A DNA stretch of 14,462 nucleotides from an uncultured Akkermansia sp. (GTDB lineage Bacteria > Verrucomicrobiota > Verrucomicrobiia > Verrucomicrobiales > Akkermansiaceae): positions 1 to 14,462 of the forward strand of contig CAJGCZ010000045.1 in the NCBI GenBank assembly GCA_904501975.1. Direction: 5' to 3'. Below, piece by piece: positions 7,012 through 14,410 of this stretch (position 1 is its first letter; each line of letters opens with the position of its first letter). The position numbers and the translations under genes are program-made. The notes beneath the pieces are model-generated. The model ran no database searches. It saw nothing but the letters and a program-made list of their open reading frames with translations, and had not been told where the DNA came from.

Positions 7012-7044
7012 GCAGCCGGGGCCGGCATTACACCGCCCTGCTGC
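7012..7044 (+). other. Hairpin between rpmH and rnpA
   Basis: GCAGCCGGGGC (7012-7022) can pair with GCCCTGCTGC (7035-7044), with one bulge and one G-U pair around a 12-nt loop. There is no T-run after it, so it is not a classical terminator. It could lower expression of rnpA relative to the abundant L34, or protect an rpmH 3' end. Speculative. Confidence 0.35.
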
Positions 7045-7078
7045 ATGAACCCGGGAGCACGCAACGTCCTGTTGTAAG

Positions 7079-7447
7079 ATGCAGCTCAAACGCAACCAAA
7101 CCATGAAACGAGCCTCTGAGTTCGCCATGGTAAGAAGCGAGGGCAGGTCTGAAGCAGGACGTTTCCTTATTCTCGGCACAGCGCCGTTAAAGGAGGGTGC
7201 AGCCGCTCCGTCTCGCTTCGGCATTATTACCACCAAGCGCATAGGGCACGCCGTACTGCGCAACACCCTGCGCCGCAGAGTGCGCGAGATATTGCGCGCC
7301 CACGGCGAGCCGCTTAGCCACGGCCTTTACGTTGTTATCGTCGTGCGCAACCGCGCAGCATTAACGGACTATGCCGGGTTGGAGAAAGACTTCCGCAAGC
7401 TGTTGACCCGCTGCAAAATGCTACCCACACCATGCTCAAACAGCTAG
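7079..7447 (+). CDS. rnpA: Ribonuclease P protein component
   Basis: Basic protein subunit of RNase P; it assists the catalytic RNA in maturing tRNA 5' ends. The 122-residue product shows the family pattern: LKRNQTMKRASEFAMVRSEG at the N-terminus, then FGIITTKRIGHAVLRN, and the RNR signature RNTLRRRVRE at 61-70, followed by GLYVVIVVRN. ATG 7079 places the conserved basic segment right after the start; the internal Met9 would remove part of it. The gene follows rpmH by 82 nt, and its 3' end overlaps the yidD start by 16 nt, implying translational coupling. The last residues run into non-conserved sequence, as is common. Confidence 0.95.
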   Translation: MQLKRNQTMKRASEFAMVRSEGRSEAGRFLILGTAPLKEGAAAPSRFGIITTKRIGHAVLRNTLRRRVREILRAHGEPLSHGLYVVIVVRNRAALTDYAGLEKDFRKLLTRCKMLPTPCSNS

Positions 7448-7674
7448 TCATACTACCTGTCAAATTTTATAAGCGGTTTATCAGTAAACCGCTTCATGTG
7501 CTTTGCGGCCCGCACAGCGGGTGCCGCTTTACGCCCTCATGCTCCACCTATTTTATACAGGCGGTGGAAACGCATGGCGTGCTCAAAGGCAGCTGCATGG
7601 GCGTTTGGAGAATTTTACGTTGTAATCCGTGGGGCGGCTTTGGGGAAGACCCGGTACCGCCCCGTAAAAAGTAA
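7432..7674 (+). CDS. yidD: Membrane protein insertion efficiency factor YidD
   Basis: An 80-residue membrane-associated protein of the YidD (DUF37) family, thought to help YidC insert membrane proteins. Visible features are an amphipathic basic N-terminus (VKFYKRFISKPL), then GPHSGCRFTPSCSTY (residues 26-40, with conserved Cys31 and Cys37), and AVETHG, GVWRILRCNPW and GGFGEDPVP at the end. All the family's conserved positions seem present. It overlaps rnpA by 16 nt in another frame and precedes yidC by 37 nt, the classical order. Confidence 0.96.
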   Translation: MLKQLVILPVKFYKRFISKPLHVLCGPHSGCRFTPSCSTYFIQAVETHGVLKGSCMGVWRILRCNPWGGFGEDPVPPRKK

Positions 7675-7711
7675 GTAACATACCCACCTTTTCACCACGA
7701 CACAATATTTT

Positions 7712-9649
7712 ATGGACAAAACATCAGTCATTGTTGTAAGTACATGCGTGGCCTTGCTGGGGCTCAATTGGATGTGGTCTAACAGCATCCAAGAAGAGAA
7801 GCAAGCCCTGGAAGCTGCCAAAAAGGCAGCAGCCGCGCAAACAGCCCCGGCTACCCCCGGTGCCGCTACACCCCAAACCACTGCAGATGCCCCTGCCCAG
7901 CAACAGCAGCAGCCCGCCCCGGTTGCTACCCCGGTAGAGCAGCAGCCGCAGGTGCTCCACAGCTTGGTAAGCAAGAGCTCTGAGGGCAAGGAGATTGCCC
8001 GCTTCAATATTCAGGACATCGGTGGCGGCGTGCAGGGTGTGCAGATGATTGACCAGAAGGCAGACAGCACCAAGCCCGCCGAGCTGGGCGATGTGTGCAT
8101 CAACGGCCTTACCCCGCAGGGCTACAAGCACTACGGCATCGGCACGCTTATGTTCAACATGAGCGACGACAATGAGCCCCTGTTCGACAGCGCCGTCTAC
8201 CACAAGGTAAGCGAAACGCCCACCTCCGTCACCATTGCCAGCGATAACGTGCAGTACAACGGCTGCGTGTTCAGCGTTAGCAAAACATTTAGCATGGTTC
8301 CCCTGCAGCAGGGAGATGAAACTCTGGAGGGCAATGCCTACGCCCTGCGTGTGGATGTAAGCATTAACAACACCGGCAGCACCAACCTGGTACTCAACAA
8401 CTGGGGTCTGTACGGCGGCGGCGTTTGCGCCGTTAACGAAAACGAGTTTGCCAACTACACCTACTACATCAGCTTAGATAACGGCGACTTTGAGAACGAA
8501 TCCCCCGGCTCCTTCTCCTCCTTCTTCGGCTCCGACAAAAAGCGCATCTACAACACGGAGTTCGACAAACTGGAGTGGGCAGGCCTGATGAACCAGTACT
8601 ACGCCACCATCATTCAGCCCGCACGCAACAGCGGCACCGCCACGGCCAATGCCCTGTATGCCGCGCCCGTCTCCTTCAATCTGCCCGGCGCTAAGGAAAA
8701 CGTGCAGGGCCTCGTTATGGGCTTTGGCTTGCCCGCCGCCAACATTGGCGCCGGCACCGCCCAGTCCTACGCTGTAGAGACCTTCACCGGCCCCAAGTAC
8801 AACCTCATGCTCGCCGCCATGACCAACGAGTTCCGCATGATCGACGACATCATGGACTACGGCTGGGTGTACCTCATCAGCTACCCGATGAACTGGATTA
8901 TCAACGTCTTCCACAACTGGTTCGGCAACTGGGGCTTCGCCATCATTGCCATGACGTTCGTTATCCGTCTGCTCATTTGGCCGCTGTACCGCAAGAGCTA
9001 CATGAGCATGAAGCGCATGAGCCTGCTGCAGCCCATGATGAACGAGATTAAGCAACGCTGCGGCGACGACCGCCAGCGCGCCAGCATGGAAATGATGAAC
9101 CTGTACAAAAAGTACAACATCTCCCCGCTCGGTGGCTGCTTGCCCATGCTGCTGCAAATCCCCATCTTCTTCGCCTTCTTCTACGTGCTGCAAACCGCGG
9201 CCGAGCTCCGTGGCGCCGAATTCCTCTTCTGGGTAACGGACCTCTCCCAGCCCGACACCGTTTGCCACATCTTCGGCCTTCCGTTAAACATTCTTCCGTT
9301 CATCATGGCCGCTTCCATGGTAGCCATGATGAAGATGAGCCCCTCTGCCGGCGACCCCATGCAGCAGAAGATTATGAAGTTCATGCCCGTGGTCTTCTTC
9401 CTCTTCTGTTACACCTACCCCAGCGCCTTGGCTCTGTACTGGACCACCACCAACATCATCTCCATCATCCAAACCCTCATCATTCGCCGCCTGCCCCAGC
9501 CCACGCTGGAGGAAGCACAAGCCAATGCCAAGGGTAAGCAAAAGGAAGGTTTCTTTGCCCGCATTCAGCGCATGGCTGAAGAGCAGCAGCGCCAGCTCGA
9601 GCAGCAAAAGCGCCAGGGCACGATGCGCAATGTTACCAAGAAAAAGTAA
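7712..9649 (+). CDS. yidC: Membrane protein insertase YidC
   Basis: Inner-membrane insertase of the YidC/Oxa1/Alb3 family, 645 residues, of the long Gram-negative type. Residues about 5-23 are the first membrane helix (SVIVVSTCVALLGLNWMW). An Ala/Gln/Pro-rich linker follows to about residue 75, then a large periplasmic domain to about 385. The insertase core begins near FGNWGFAIIAMTFVIRLLIWPL, with the conserved hydrophilic-groove Arg at residue 419. The cytoplasmic helical hairpin (LLQPMMNEIKQRCGDD...ALYKKY-like NLYKKYN) follows, then PLGGCLPMLLQIPIF (Gly474 region), MSPSAGDPMQQKIMKFMPV and a final helix ending IIQTLIIRR. The tail is basic and Gln-rich (LEQQKRQG, KKK), suiting ribosome contact. 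It ends the cluster: a strong terminator follows 18 nt after the stop. Confidence 0.97.
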   Translation: MDKTSVIVVSTCVALLGLNWMWSNSIQEEKQALEAAKKAAAAQTAPATPGAATPQTTADAPAQQQQQPAPVATPVEQQPQVLHSLVSKSSEGKEIARFNIQDIGGGVQGVQMIDQKADSTKPAELGDVCINGLTPQGYKHYGIGTLMFNMSDDNEPLFDSAVYHKVSETPTSVTIASDNVQYNGCVFSVSKTFSMVPLQQGDETLEGNAYALRVDVSINNTGSTNLVLNNWGLYGGGVCAVNENEFANYTYYISLDNGDFENESPGSFSSFFGSDKKRIYNTEFDKLEWAGLMNQYYATIIQPARNSGTATANALYAAPVSFNLPGAKENVQGLVMGFGLPAANIGAGTAQSYAVETFTGPKYNLMLAAMTNEFRMIDDIMDYGWVYLISYPMNWIINVFHNWFGNWGFAIIAMTFVIRLLIWPLYRKSYMSMKRMSLLQPMMNEIKQRCGDDRQRASMEMMNLYKKYNISPLGGCLPMLLQIPIFFAFFYVLQTAAELRGAEFLFWVTDLSQPDTVCHIFGLPLNILPFIMAASMVAMMKMSPSAGDPMQQKIMKFMPVVFFLFCYTYPSALALYWTTTNIISIIQTLIIRRLPQPTLEEAQANAKGKQKEGFFARIQRMAEEQQRQLEQQKRQGTMRNVTKKK

Positions 9650-9667
9650 ATAGCGCCCCCCTCTTTG

Positions 9668-9707
9668 AAAGCATCCGCAGAGAGACTCCTCTCTGCGGAT
9701 GCTTTTT
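9668..9707 (+). terminator. Strong intrinsic terminator after yidC
   Basis: GCATCCGCAGAGAG (9671-9684) pairs perfectly with CTCTCTGCGGATGC (9689-9702) around loop ACTC. The flanking AAA/TTT extend the stem to 17 bp, and a TTTTT run (9703-9707) follows. This closes the rpmH-rnpA-yidD-yidC transcription unit. Confidence 0.95.
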
Positions 9708-9903
9708 GATGTACAATTTACAAGGTACAATGTACGATTTATTAAGCTAGGCTCCCTACGGTCGCGGGATATGCGTTGCTCATGCAACCACCTATGCTCC
9801 GCGCTTTAGGCGCGGGCGGTAAGTTTTGCAAAGCTCTGTCACCCTACTGCGGCGCAGCCGCCAAACTCAAAAATTGTACCTTGTACATCGTAAATTGTAC
9901 ATC
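9708..9903. repeat. MITE-like intergenic element, copy A (196 bp)
   Basis: A non-coding element bounded by perfect 14-bp inverted ends: GATGTACAATTTAC at 9708-9721 and its complement at 9890-9903. Next to each end are further TGTAC-type repeats. Inside lie two hairpins: CCGCGC-TTTAG-GCGCGG (9799-9815) and a GGCGGC/GCCGCC-type palindrome near 9847-9862. Its reverse complement matches the element at 11446-11795 along most of its length, so the two copies are in opposite orientation. It begins immediately after the yidC terminator T-run and ends 16 bp before the -35 box of the next gene. It encodes no convincing protein and I cannot match it to a named family. Confidence 0.88.
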
Positions 9904-9919
9904 TCCCCCCATTTAATGC

Positions 9920-9948
9920 TTGACCCCACTCTAACTTTGCGCTAATCT
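9920..9948 (+). promoter_or_regulatory. Sigma70-type promoter of the CoA-transferase gene
   Basis: TTGACC (9920-9925), 17-nt spacer, TAATCT (9943-9948). The expected transcription start near 9955 lies about 7 nt before ATG 9962 and downstream of an alternative GTG at 9950, so the ATG is preferred. The promoter starts just outside repeat copy A. Confidence 0.65.
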
Positions 9949-9961
9949 TGTGGTAGAAGCT

Positions 9962-11443
9962 ATGCGTTACAAGATTTTGACCCCTGAAGAAGCCGCCGCC
10001 ATCATCGAAGATGGCGAGTGTATAGGCGTGAGCGGATTCACCGAGGCGGGAGCCGTCAAGGTGGTGCCGAAGGCCATTGCCGAGAAAGCCAAGGCAGAGC
10101 ACGCCGCAGGCCGTCCATTTAAGCTGAAGGTCATGTGCGGCGCCTCCAACAGCGCCGCAGTAGACGGCGAGCTGGCCGCCGCCGAGGCGGTCTCCATGCG
10201 CATGCCCTACATGTCCTGCCCGCACACGCGCGCCCAAATCAACAATGCCGAGCTCTCCTACCAAGACCCGCACATCTCCCTGTTTGCGCAAAACATGCGC
10301 TATGGCATCATCCCCCGCGTCAAAACCGCCATTGTGGAGGCATGCGAGGTAACGGACGACGGCAAAATCACCTTCACCATGAGCCAGGGCTCCTCTGCGG
10401 ACTTCTGCTTGCTGGCAGACCGCATCATCGTAGAGCTCAACACCTACCACAAGCCCTGCCTCAAAGAGATTCACGACATCTTTATTCCGGAGGATCCGCC
10501 CAACCGCACCCCCATTCCCTTGGTGGCACCGGAGGAAAAAATCGGCACCCCCTACGTGCAGGTGGACCCGGAGAAAATTGTAGGCATCGTCATCACCCAC
10601 CTCAAGGATGGTCTGCCCCCCTACCGCGCCGGCGATGCCGTTACCGATAAAATCGGAGAGAACGTCATCCGCTTCCTCGAGCACGAATACCGCGTGGGCC
10701 GCATTCCGGAGAACTTCCTGCCCATCCAGAGCGGCGTGGGCAACGTGGCCAACGCCGTGCTGGCTGCCTTGGGGCGCTCCACAGTCATACCGCCCGTCAA
10801 GATGTACACAGAGGTAATCCAAGAGGCCGTTATCGGGCTCATCAAGCAGGGCAAAATCACCTTTGCCAGCGGGTGCTCCCTGTCTGTGTGCGACTCCACC
10901 ATGGAAGAAATCTACCGCGACTTCGACTTCTGGAAGCACAAAGTACTGCTGCGCCCCACAGAGATGACCAACAACCCCGCCATCGTGCGCCAGCTGGGGC
11001 TCATCTGCATGAACACCGCCATCGAGGCCGACATCTTCGGCAACGTCAACTCCACCCACCTGTTGGGCAATAAGGTGATGAACGGCATCGGCGGCAGTGG
11101 CGACTTTGCCCGCGCCGCAGCCGTCACCATCTTCAGTTGCCCCTCCGTTGCCAAGGGCGGCAGCATCTCTGCCATTGTGCCCATGGTGTCTCACGTAGAC
11201 CACACCGAGCACGACGTGCGCGTGCTCATCACCGAGCAAGGCATTGCCGACCTGCGCGGTAAATCCCCGCGCCAGCGTGCAGAGCTCATCATTGAGAACT
11301 GCGCCCACCCGGACTATCGCCCCCTGCTCCGCCGCTACGTAGAGCTCACTCCCAAGGGCCACACCCCGCACAACCTCGCCAAGGCCTATGCCTTCCACCT
11401 CGCCCTGCAAGAAACCGGCGATATGAGAAACGTGAAGTTGTGA
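9962..11443 (+). CDS. Acetyl-CoA hydrolase / succinyl-CoA:acetate CoA-transferase family protein
   Basis: A 493-residue class I CoA-transferase of the Ach1/Cat1/AarC type. Such enzymes move CoA between acyl groups, commonly acetyl-CoA and succinate or propionate, through a glutamyl-CoA thioester intermediate. The probable catalytic residue is Glu284 in MYTEVIQ. Other family marks are ECIGVSGFTEAG near the N-terminus, LPIQSGVGNVANAVL, NSTHLLGNKVMNGIGGSGDF and VLITEQGIADLRGKSP. Length is normal and no domain is missing. It is probably monocistronic: it has its own promoter, a strong terminator precedes it, and repeat elements flank both sides in opposite orientation, the downstream one starting 2 bp after its TGA. 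In a fermentative anaerobe it would link acetate formation with succinate/propionate; the true substrates cannot be read from sequence. 4-hydroxybutyrate CoA-transferase is a less likely relative. Confidence 0.93.
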   Translation: MRYKILTPEEAAAIIEDGECIGVSGFTEAGAVKVVPKAIAEKAKAEHAAGRPFKLKVMCGASNSAAVDGELAAAEAVSMRMPYMSCPHTRAQINNAELSYQDPHISLFAQNMRYGIIPRVKTAIVEACEVTDDGKITFTMSQGSSADFCLLADRIIVELNTYHKPCLKEIHDIFIPEDPPNRTPIPLVAPEEKIGTPYVQVDPEKIVGIVITHLKDGLPPYRAGDAVTDKIGENVIRFLEHEYRVGRIPENFLPIQSGVGNVANAVLAALGRSTVIPPVKMYTEVIQEAVIGLIKQGKITFASGCSLSVCDSTMEEIYRDFDFWKHKVLLRPTEMTNNPAIVRQLGLICMNTAIEADIFGNVNSTHLLGNKVMNGIGGSGDFARAAAVTIFSCPSVAKGGSISAIVPMVSHVDHTEHDVRVLITEQGIADLRGKSPRQRAELIIENCAHPDYRPLLRRYVELTPKGHTPHNLAKAYAFHLALQETGDMRNVKL

Positions 11444-11509
11444 CGGATGTACAATTTACAAGGTACAATGTACAATTTTTGAGTTTGGCGGCTACGCCGC
11501 AGGTGGCTT

Positions 11510-11607
11510 AGCAAAGCCTTGCAATACTTACCGCCCGCGCCTAAAGCGCGGAGCAATAGCGCTTGCACGAGCATCGCATATCCCGCGACCGCAGGGAGCC
11601 TAACTTA
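11510..11607. repeat. Direct repeat core 1 inside the composite element
   Basis: A 98-bp unit beginning AGCAAAGCCTTGCAATACTT and ending GGGAGCCTAACTTA. By eye it differs from core 2 at only six positions. It carries the CCGCGC-CTAAA-GCGCGG hairpin, which is unchanged between the two. Confidence 0.85.
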
Positions 11608-11662
11608 AAAATTCGTCCTTCGGAATTCGCAACTCGTATTTTCAACCCCTCCTCGCGGCAAA

Positions 11663-11760
11663 AGCAAAGCCTTGCAATACTTGCCGCCCGCGCCTAAAGC
11701 GCGGGGCAACAGCGCCTGCACGAGCAACGCATATCCCGCGACCGCAGGGAGCCTAGCTTA
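11663..11760. repeat. Direct repeat core 2 inside the composite element
   Basis: The second 98-bp unit, offset 153 bp from core 1 in the same direction. It is the core adjoining the right-hand terminal repeat and, in reverse complement, the closer match to copy A's left side (GCTAGGCTCCCT...GGTCGCGGGATATGCG). Confidence 0.85.
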
Positions 11761-11799
11761 ATAAATCGTACATTGTACATCGTAAATTGTACATCCCTT

Positions 11800-13329
11800 T
11801 CATTCCACCACCACAATCCCCTCCAGGCCTACTTGTTTGGCAAGGGCGCGGTTGAGCAAAATATCCGGGCTGCATTGGGAGTGCAAAAGGTAAGCAGGAA
11901 GGCGCGAGCCCAGCAAAATAAAGCGCTGCTCCTCCACGGTATACACACTATAAAGCGTCATGCCCCACTTGTGCTTTTGCAACAGCGCAACATCCGGCCA
12001 CACATCCGTACTCAGCACCAACCTATCCACATGCAGCGTAGAGCCCACCTTCGTGCCATCAACCACATGCGCCGCTGCCACAAGATTGTTCCAATCGGCA
12101 CGGGTAATCCATAAAATCTTGTGTTCAGGGGAGCAAGCCCGCGCCCCTCGCTCGCGCAAAGACTCCAGCAAATTCATGCGCACGCGCGTGTCCATCATCT
12201 GTGCACTCATGTAGTGCAAACTCACCGCCGCCACCGGCAGCAACAAGCAGCATAACAACTTGGTGCCATACGGGCGCAGCGCCATATACCCCAACCACGA
12301 GGCCGCCATCGCCATGCCAAAAAACTGCAAACAACGGTACTCGCGGTGCGGAAAATACCCCGGAATCACCAGCGTGAGCAACAAATACCCCACACCCACC
12401 AACACCAGCCAGCGCATGCGCAGCACCAGCGCCCGCGGTGCAGCAAAGGCCCCCTTACCGCGCCACACCACCGCAAGCACCAGCCCCGCCAGCGTAAGCA
12501 CCAACACCACCGCATACGCCGGAGAGCTCAAACTCAAATAACGCTCCCACTCCGCAATAGGCGCCAAGCGCTCCCACACACTGCGGCTTACCCCCAGCGC
12601 ATCCATGCGTGCCGCCCAGCAGGGAGATGCAAAAAACACCCCGCTCCACCCCACCAGCAGCAGCGCAACCAACCAATAGCGCCACGCCACCGGAAAACGC
12701 CGCGCCCGCCACCATTGCACCCCCGCTCCGGCAAGAAAAAGCAGCGGCACCGTCAGCGCCAAAATCTCGTTGCCCATAGCCGCAATCGGGCTCAGCAACA
12801 GCGCAAGCAGCAAACGCCAAAACGGCATCTGCCCACCACGCAGCAGCGGCTCGCACAACGCAAAAAACAGCATTGCCACCCCACAGGGGTACACCCAGTT
12901 CAGGTTATCCAGCCACCACTCCGTCACCGGCGAGGCCGTAGCCACAAAAAGAGAAATATACACAAAAACCAACAGCGAGCGTGTTTGCAGCCTCGGGTAT
13001 TCCCCCGTGCCCAACCGCTGAATCCCCACTGCCAGCAACAGCATAAACAACGGGTGCACCACACTCAGCAGCACATGCAATGGCGCTGCATAAAAAAAGT
13101 ACGAGCAAAACTCCCCAAAACGCGCATTCGCCGTCTTCCACCCCGCCACAGCCGTATCAAACGCCTCCGCCACCGATTGGCTGTTGAGGTGGAACATACC
13201 CTCCACCGACGGCAAATTATGGTACATAAACCAAGGGTAATACCCCAAGTACAGCACCGCCGCCGCCAGCAGCAGCAGGCTCACACTCCACCAAGAACAC
13301 TTGCTGGCTGGTGCATCCGGCATATCCAT
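11800..13329 (-). CDS. Unrecognised multi-pass membrane protein, 509 aa, downstream of psd
   Basis: I do not assign a family with confidence. After a short polar N-terminus comes a membrane helix (WWSVSLLLLAAAVLYLGY), a lumenal/periplasmic-looking segment of about 45 residues, then roughly ten more hydrophobic helices up to about residue 385. A soluble C-terminal part of about 120 residues follows (from MMDTRVRMNLLESLRERG to GLEGIVVVE). This shape, with SPVTEWWLDNLNWVYPCG after an early helix pair and AAMGNE in a later loop, recalls large GT-C-like or DUF6056-like envelope proteins; that is a guess. ATG 13329 is the first start after the psd stop, 24 nt away, so both are probably one transcript; a second ATG two codons later cannot be excluded. 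No Shine-Dalgarno is visible. The stop at 11800 lies 4 bp from the repeat element. Confidence 0.85.
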   Translation of the reverse strand: MDMPDAPASKCSWWSVSLLLLAAAVLYLGYYPWFMYHNLPSVEGMFHLNSQSVAEAFDTAVAGWKTANARFGEFCSYFFYAAPLHVLLSVVHPLFMLLLAVGIQRLGTGEYPRLQTRSLLVFVYISLFVATASPVTEWWLDNLNWVYPCGVAMLFFALCEPLLRGGQMPFWRLLLALLLSPIAAMGNEILALTVPLLFLAGAGVQWWRARRFPVAWRYWLVALLLVGWSGVFFASPCWAARMDALGVSRSVWERLAPIAEWERYLSLSSPAYAVVLVLTLAGLVLAVVWRGKGAFAAPRALVLRMRWLVLVGVGYLLLTLVIPGYFPHREYRCLQFFGMAMAASWLGYMALRPYGTKLLCCLLLPVAAVSLHYMSAQMMDTRVRMNLLESLRERGARACSPEHKILWITRADWNNLVAAAHVVDGTKVGSTLHVDRLVLSTDVWPDVALLQKHKWGMTLYSVYTVEEQRFILLGSRLPAYLLHSQCSPDILLNRALAKQVGLEGIVVVE

Positions 13330-13353
13330 AGGCGTGTAGCACCCGGTGTCTGC

Positions 13354-14256
13354 TTAGCGCTCAACCACCGTACCCAGCAGGTCACCTTGGCGGGCAAAGG
13401 TCTCGCGGCACTCGGCCGTGTTGCGCACAATATCCTCAGCCAACTGAATGCGGCCGGGCTCAAAGAAGGTCATCACCGTCGAGCCGCCAAAGGCAAAATA
13501 GCCCTGCTCATCACCCATGGCAACAGGCTTGCCGCCCTCATAAGTCTGGAAGATAGCCCCCACACCCGTGGCCCCCACAGCCAACTGCACCACATCGCCC
13601 ACACGCTCCGTGTGCAGCACGGTCAGCTCGCGCTTATTCGTCCACAACCAAGCCAACTTGCTGCGCAGGCAGTAGGGCGACACACTGGCCAACGGCCCCG
13701 GAATCCGCACAGCCGCCTCCGGCGTGCCCTCCGCCACAAAGTGGAAGCGGTGGTAGTCCACCGGGCACAGGCGAGAAAGCACCACCGTGCCGTGGGCATA
13801 CTTCTCGGCCAGCTCGGCACTGCCCAACAAAGCAGGCAAATCAAACTTCTGCCCCTTCACAAAAGCACCCTGCATCGTCGCCGCATCCTGCCACCCCATG
13901 TGGCGACCATCCGCCGGCAGCACCACCACATTGCCCTCTGGCATCGGGCGCGAACCCGGCTTCAGCTTGCGGAAAAAGAAATCATTAAAGCAGGTAAATG
14001 CCTCCATCGGCTCCAGAATCTCATCCGTATTAATACCGTACTCCTCAATAAACGCCGGAATCGTCTTGGCACTACTGCGCGTGTTCTTCATCGCCCCCAT
14101 CAGACGAGAGAAAAACGCACGCTTAATAAGCACATGCAGGCTCACCCGCCCCAGCGTTGTACCATACACCCAACGCAGGTAATTCTCACCCAGTACCTTC
14201 TCCTGCTCAATCTCTCCCGTGTAGCGGTTGTAGAACTTAATGGACTCTGTGCTCAT
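13354..14256 (-). CDS. psd: Phosphatidylserine decarboxylase proenzyme, Chlamydia-like type
   Basis: Converts phosphatidylserine to phosphatidylethanolamine at the inner membrane. The 300-residue proenzyme cleaves itself within GGST (257-260, in GYFAFGGSTVMTFF), turning the serine at 259 into the pyruvoyl cofactor of the small subunit. The other expected triad members are visible: Asp116 in LPADGR and His169/His172 in YHRFHF. FNDFFFRKLKP at 90-100 is another family mark. The N-terminus (FYNRYTGEIEQEKV) and overall layout resemble chlamydial Psd more than the E. coli LGST enzyme, which fits a PVC host. The start at 14256 is supported by a promoter ending 9 nt upstream. The gene leads a two-gene unit with the 509-residue membrane protein. 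Confidence 0.96.
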   Translation of the reverse strand: MSTESIKFYNRYTGEIEQEKVLGENYLRWVYGTTLGRVSLHVLIKRAFFSRLMGAMKNTRSSAKTIPAFIEEYGINTDEILEPMEAFTCFNDFFFRKLKPGSRPMPEGNVVVLPADGRHMGWQDAATMQGAFVKGQKFDLPALLGSAELAEKYAHGTVVLSRLCPVDYHRFHFVAEGTPEAAVRIPGPLASVSPYCLRSKLAWLWTNKRELTVLHTERVGDVVQLAVGATGVGAIFQTYEGGKPVAMGDEQGYFAFGGSTVMTFFEPGRIQLAEDIVRNTAECRETFARQGDLLGTVVER

Positions 14257-14265
14257 GGTAGCAAC

Positions 14266-14294
14266 ATGTTAGCACGCCCCACCTTTATCGTCAA
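14266..14294 (-). promoter_or_regulatory. Sigma70-type promoter of psd
   Basis: Minus strand: TTGACG (14294-14289), 17-nt spacer, TAACAT (14271-14266). It is only 9 nt from the ATG at 14256, so the mRNA should have a leader of about 2-3 nt or none. Confidence 0.65.
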
Positions 14295-14410
14295 CCTTTT
14301 TTCCGTCTTTGCCTCTCCTTTGGTAAGTTGTAAAATCAAATGCGACACCGAAAGCCCCTCCCCAAAAGTCTCCATAGGAGCCCAAACTGCCCTAGCAGGA
14401 TGGGGGGATA

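Larger units (their letters stand above)
11446..11795. repeat. MITE-like intergenic element, composite copy B/C (350 bp)
   Basis: The same family as 9708-9903 but inverted and enlarged. Its ends are the same 14-bp inverted repeats: GATGTACAATTTAC at 11446-11459 and the complement at 11782-11795. The core is present twice (11510-11607 and 11663-11760). Between the cores sits unrelated sequence containing an AATTC/GAATT inverted repeat (11610-11627). Hairpins CCGCGC-CTAAA-GCGCGG occur at 11535-11551 and 11688-11704, and a GGCG-GCTA-CGCC palindrome lies near the left end. It fills the space between two convergent genes almost completely, starting 2 bp after one stop codon and ending 4 bp before the other. 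This 356-bp interval holds no gene. Confidence 0.88.

Noticed and set aside
9839..11410. A 523-residue open frame antisense to the CoA-transferase
   Set aside because: Composition is Gly/His/Val/Asp-rich without motifs, and the opposite strand carries a clear enzyme with its own promoter.
11386..11574. A 62-residue minus-strand frame overlapping the composite repeat
   Set aside because: It spans the end of the CoA-transferase and the repeat in antisense, with no ribosome site or recognisable domain; the repeat's G+C-rich hairpins produce such frames.
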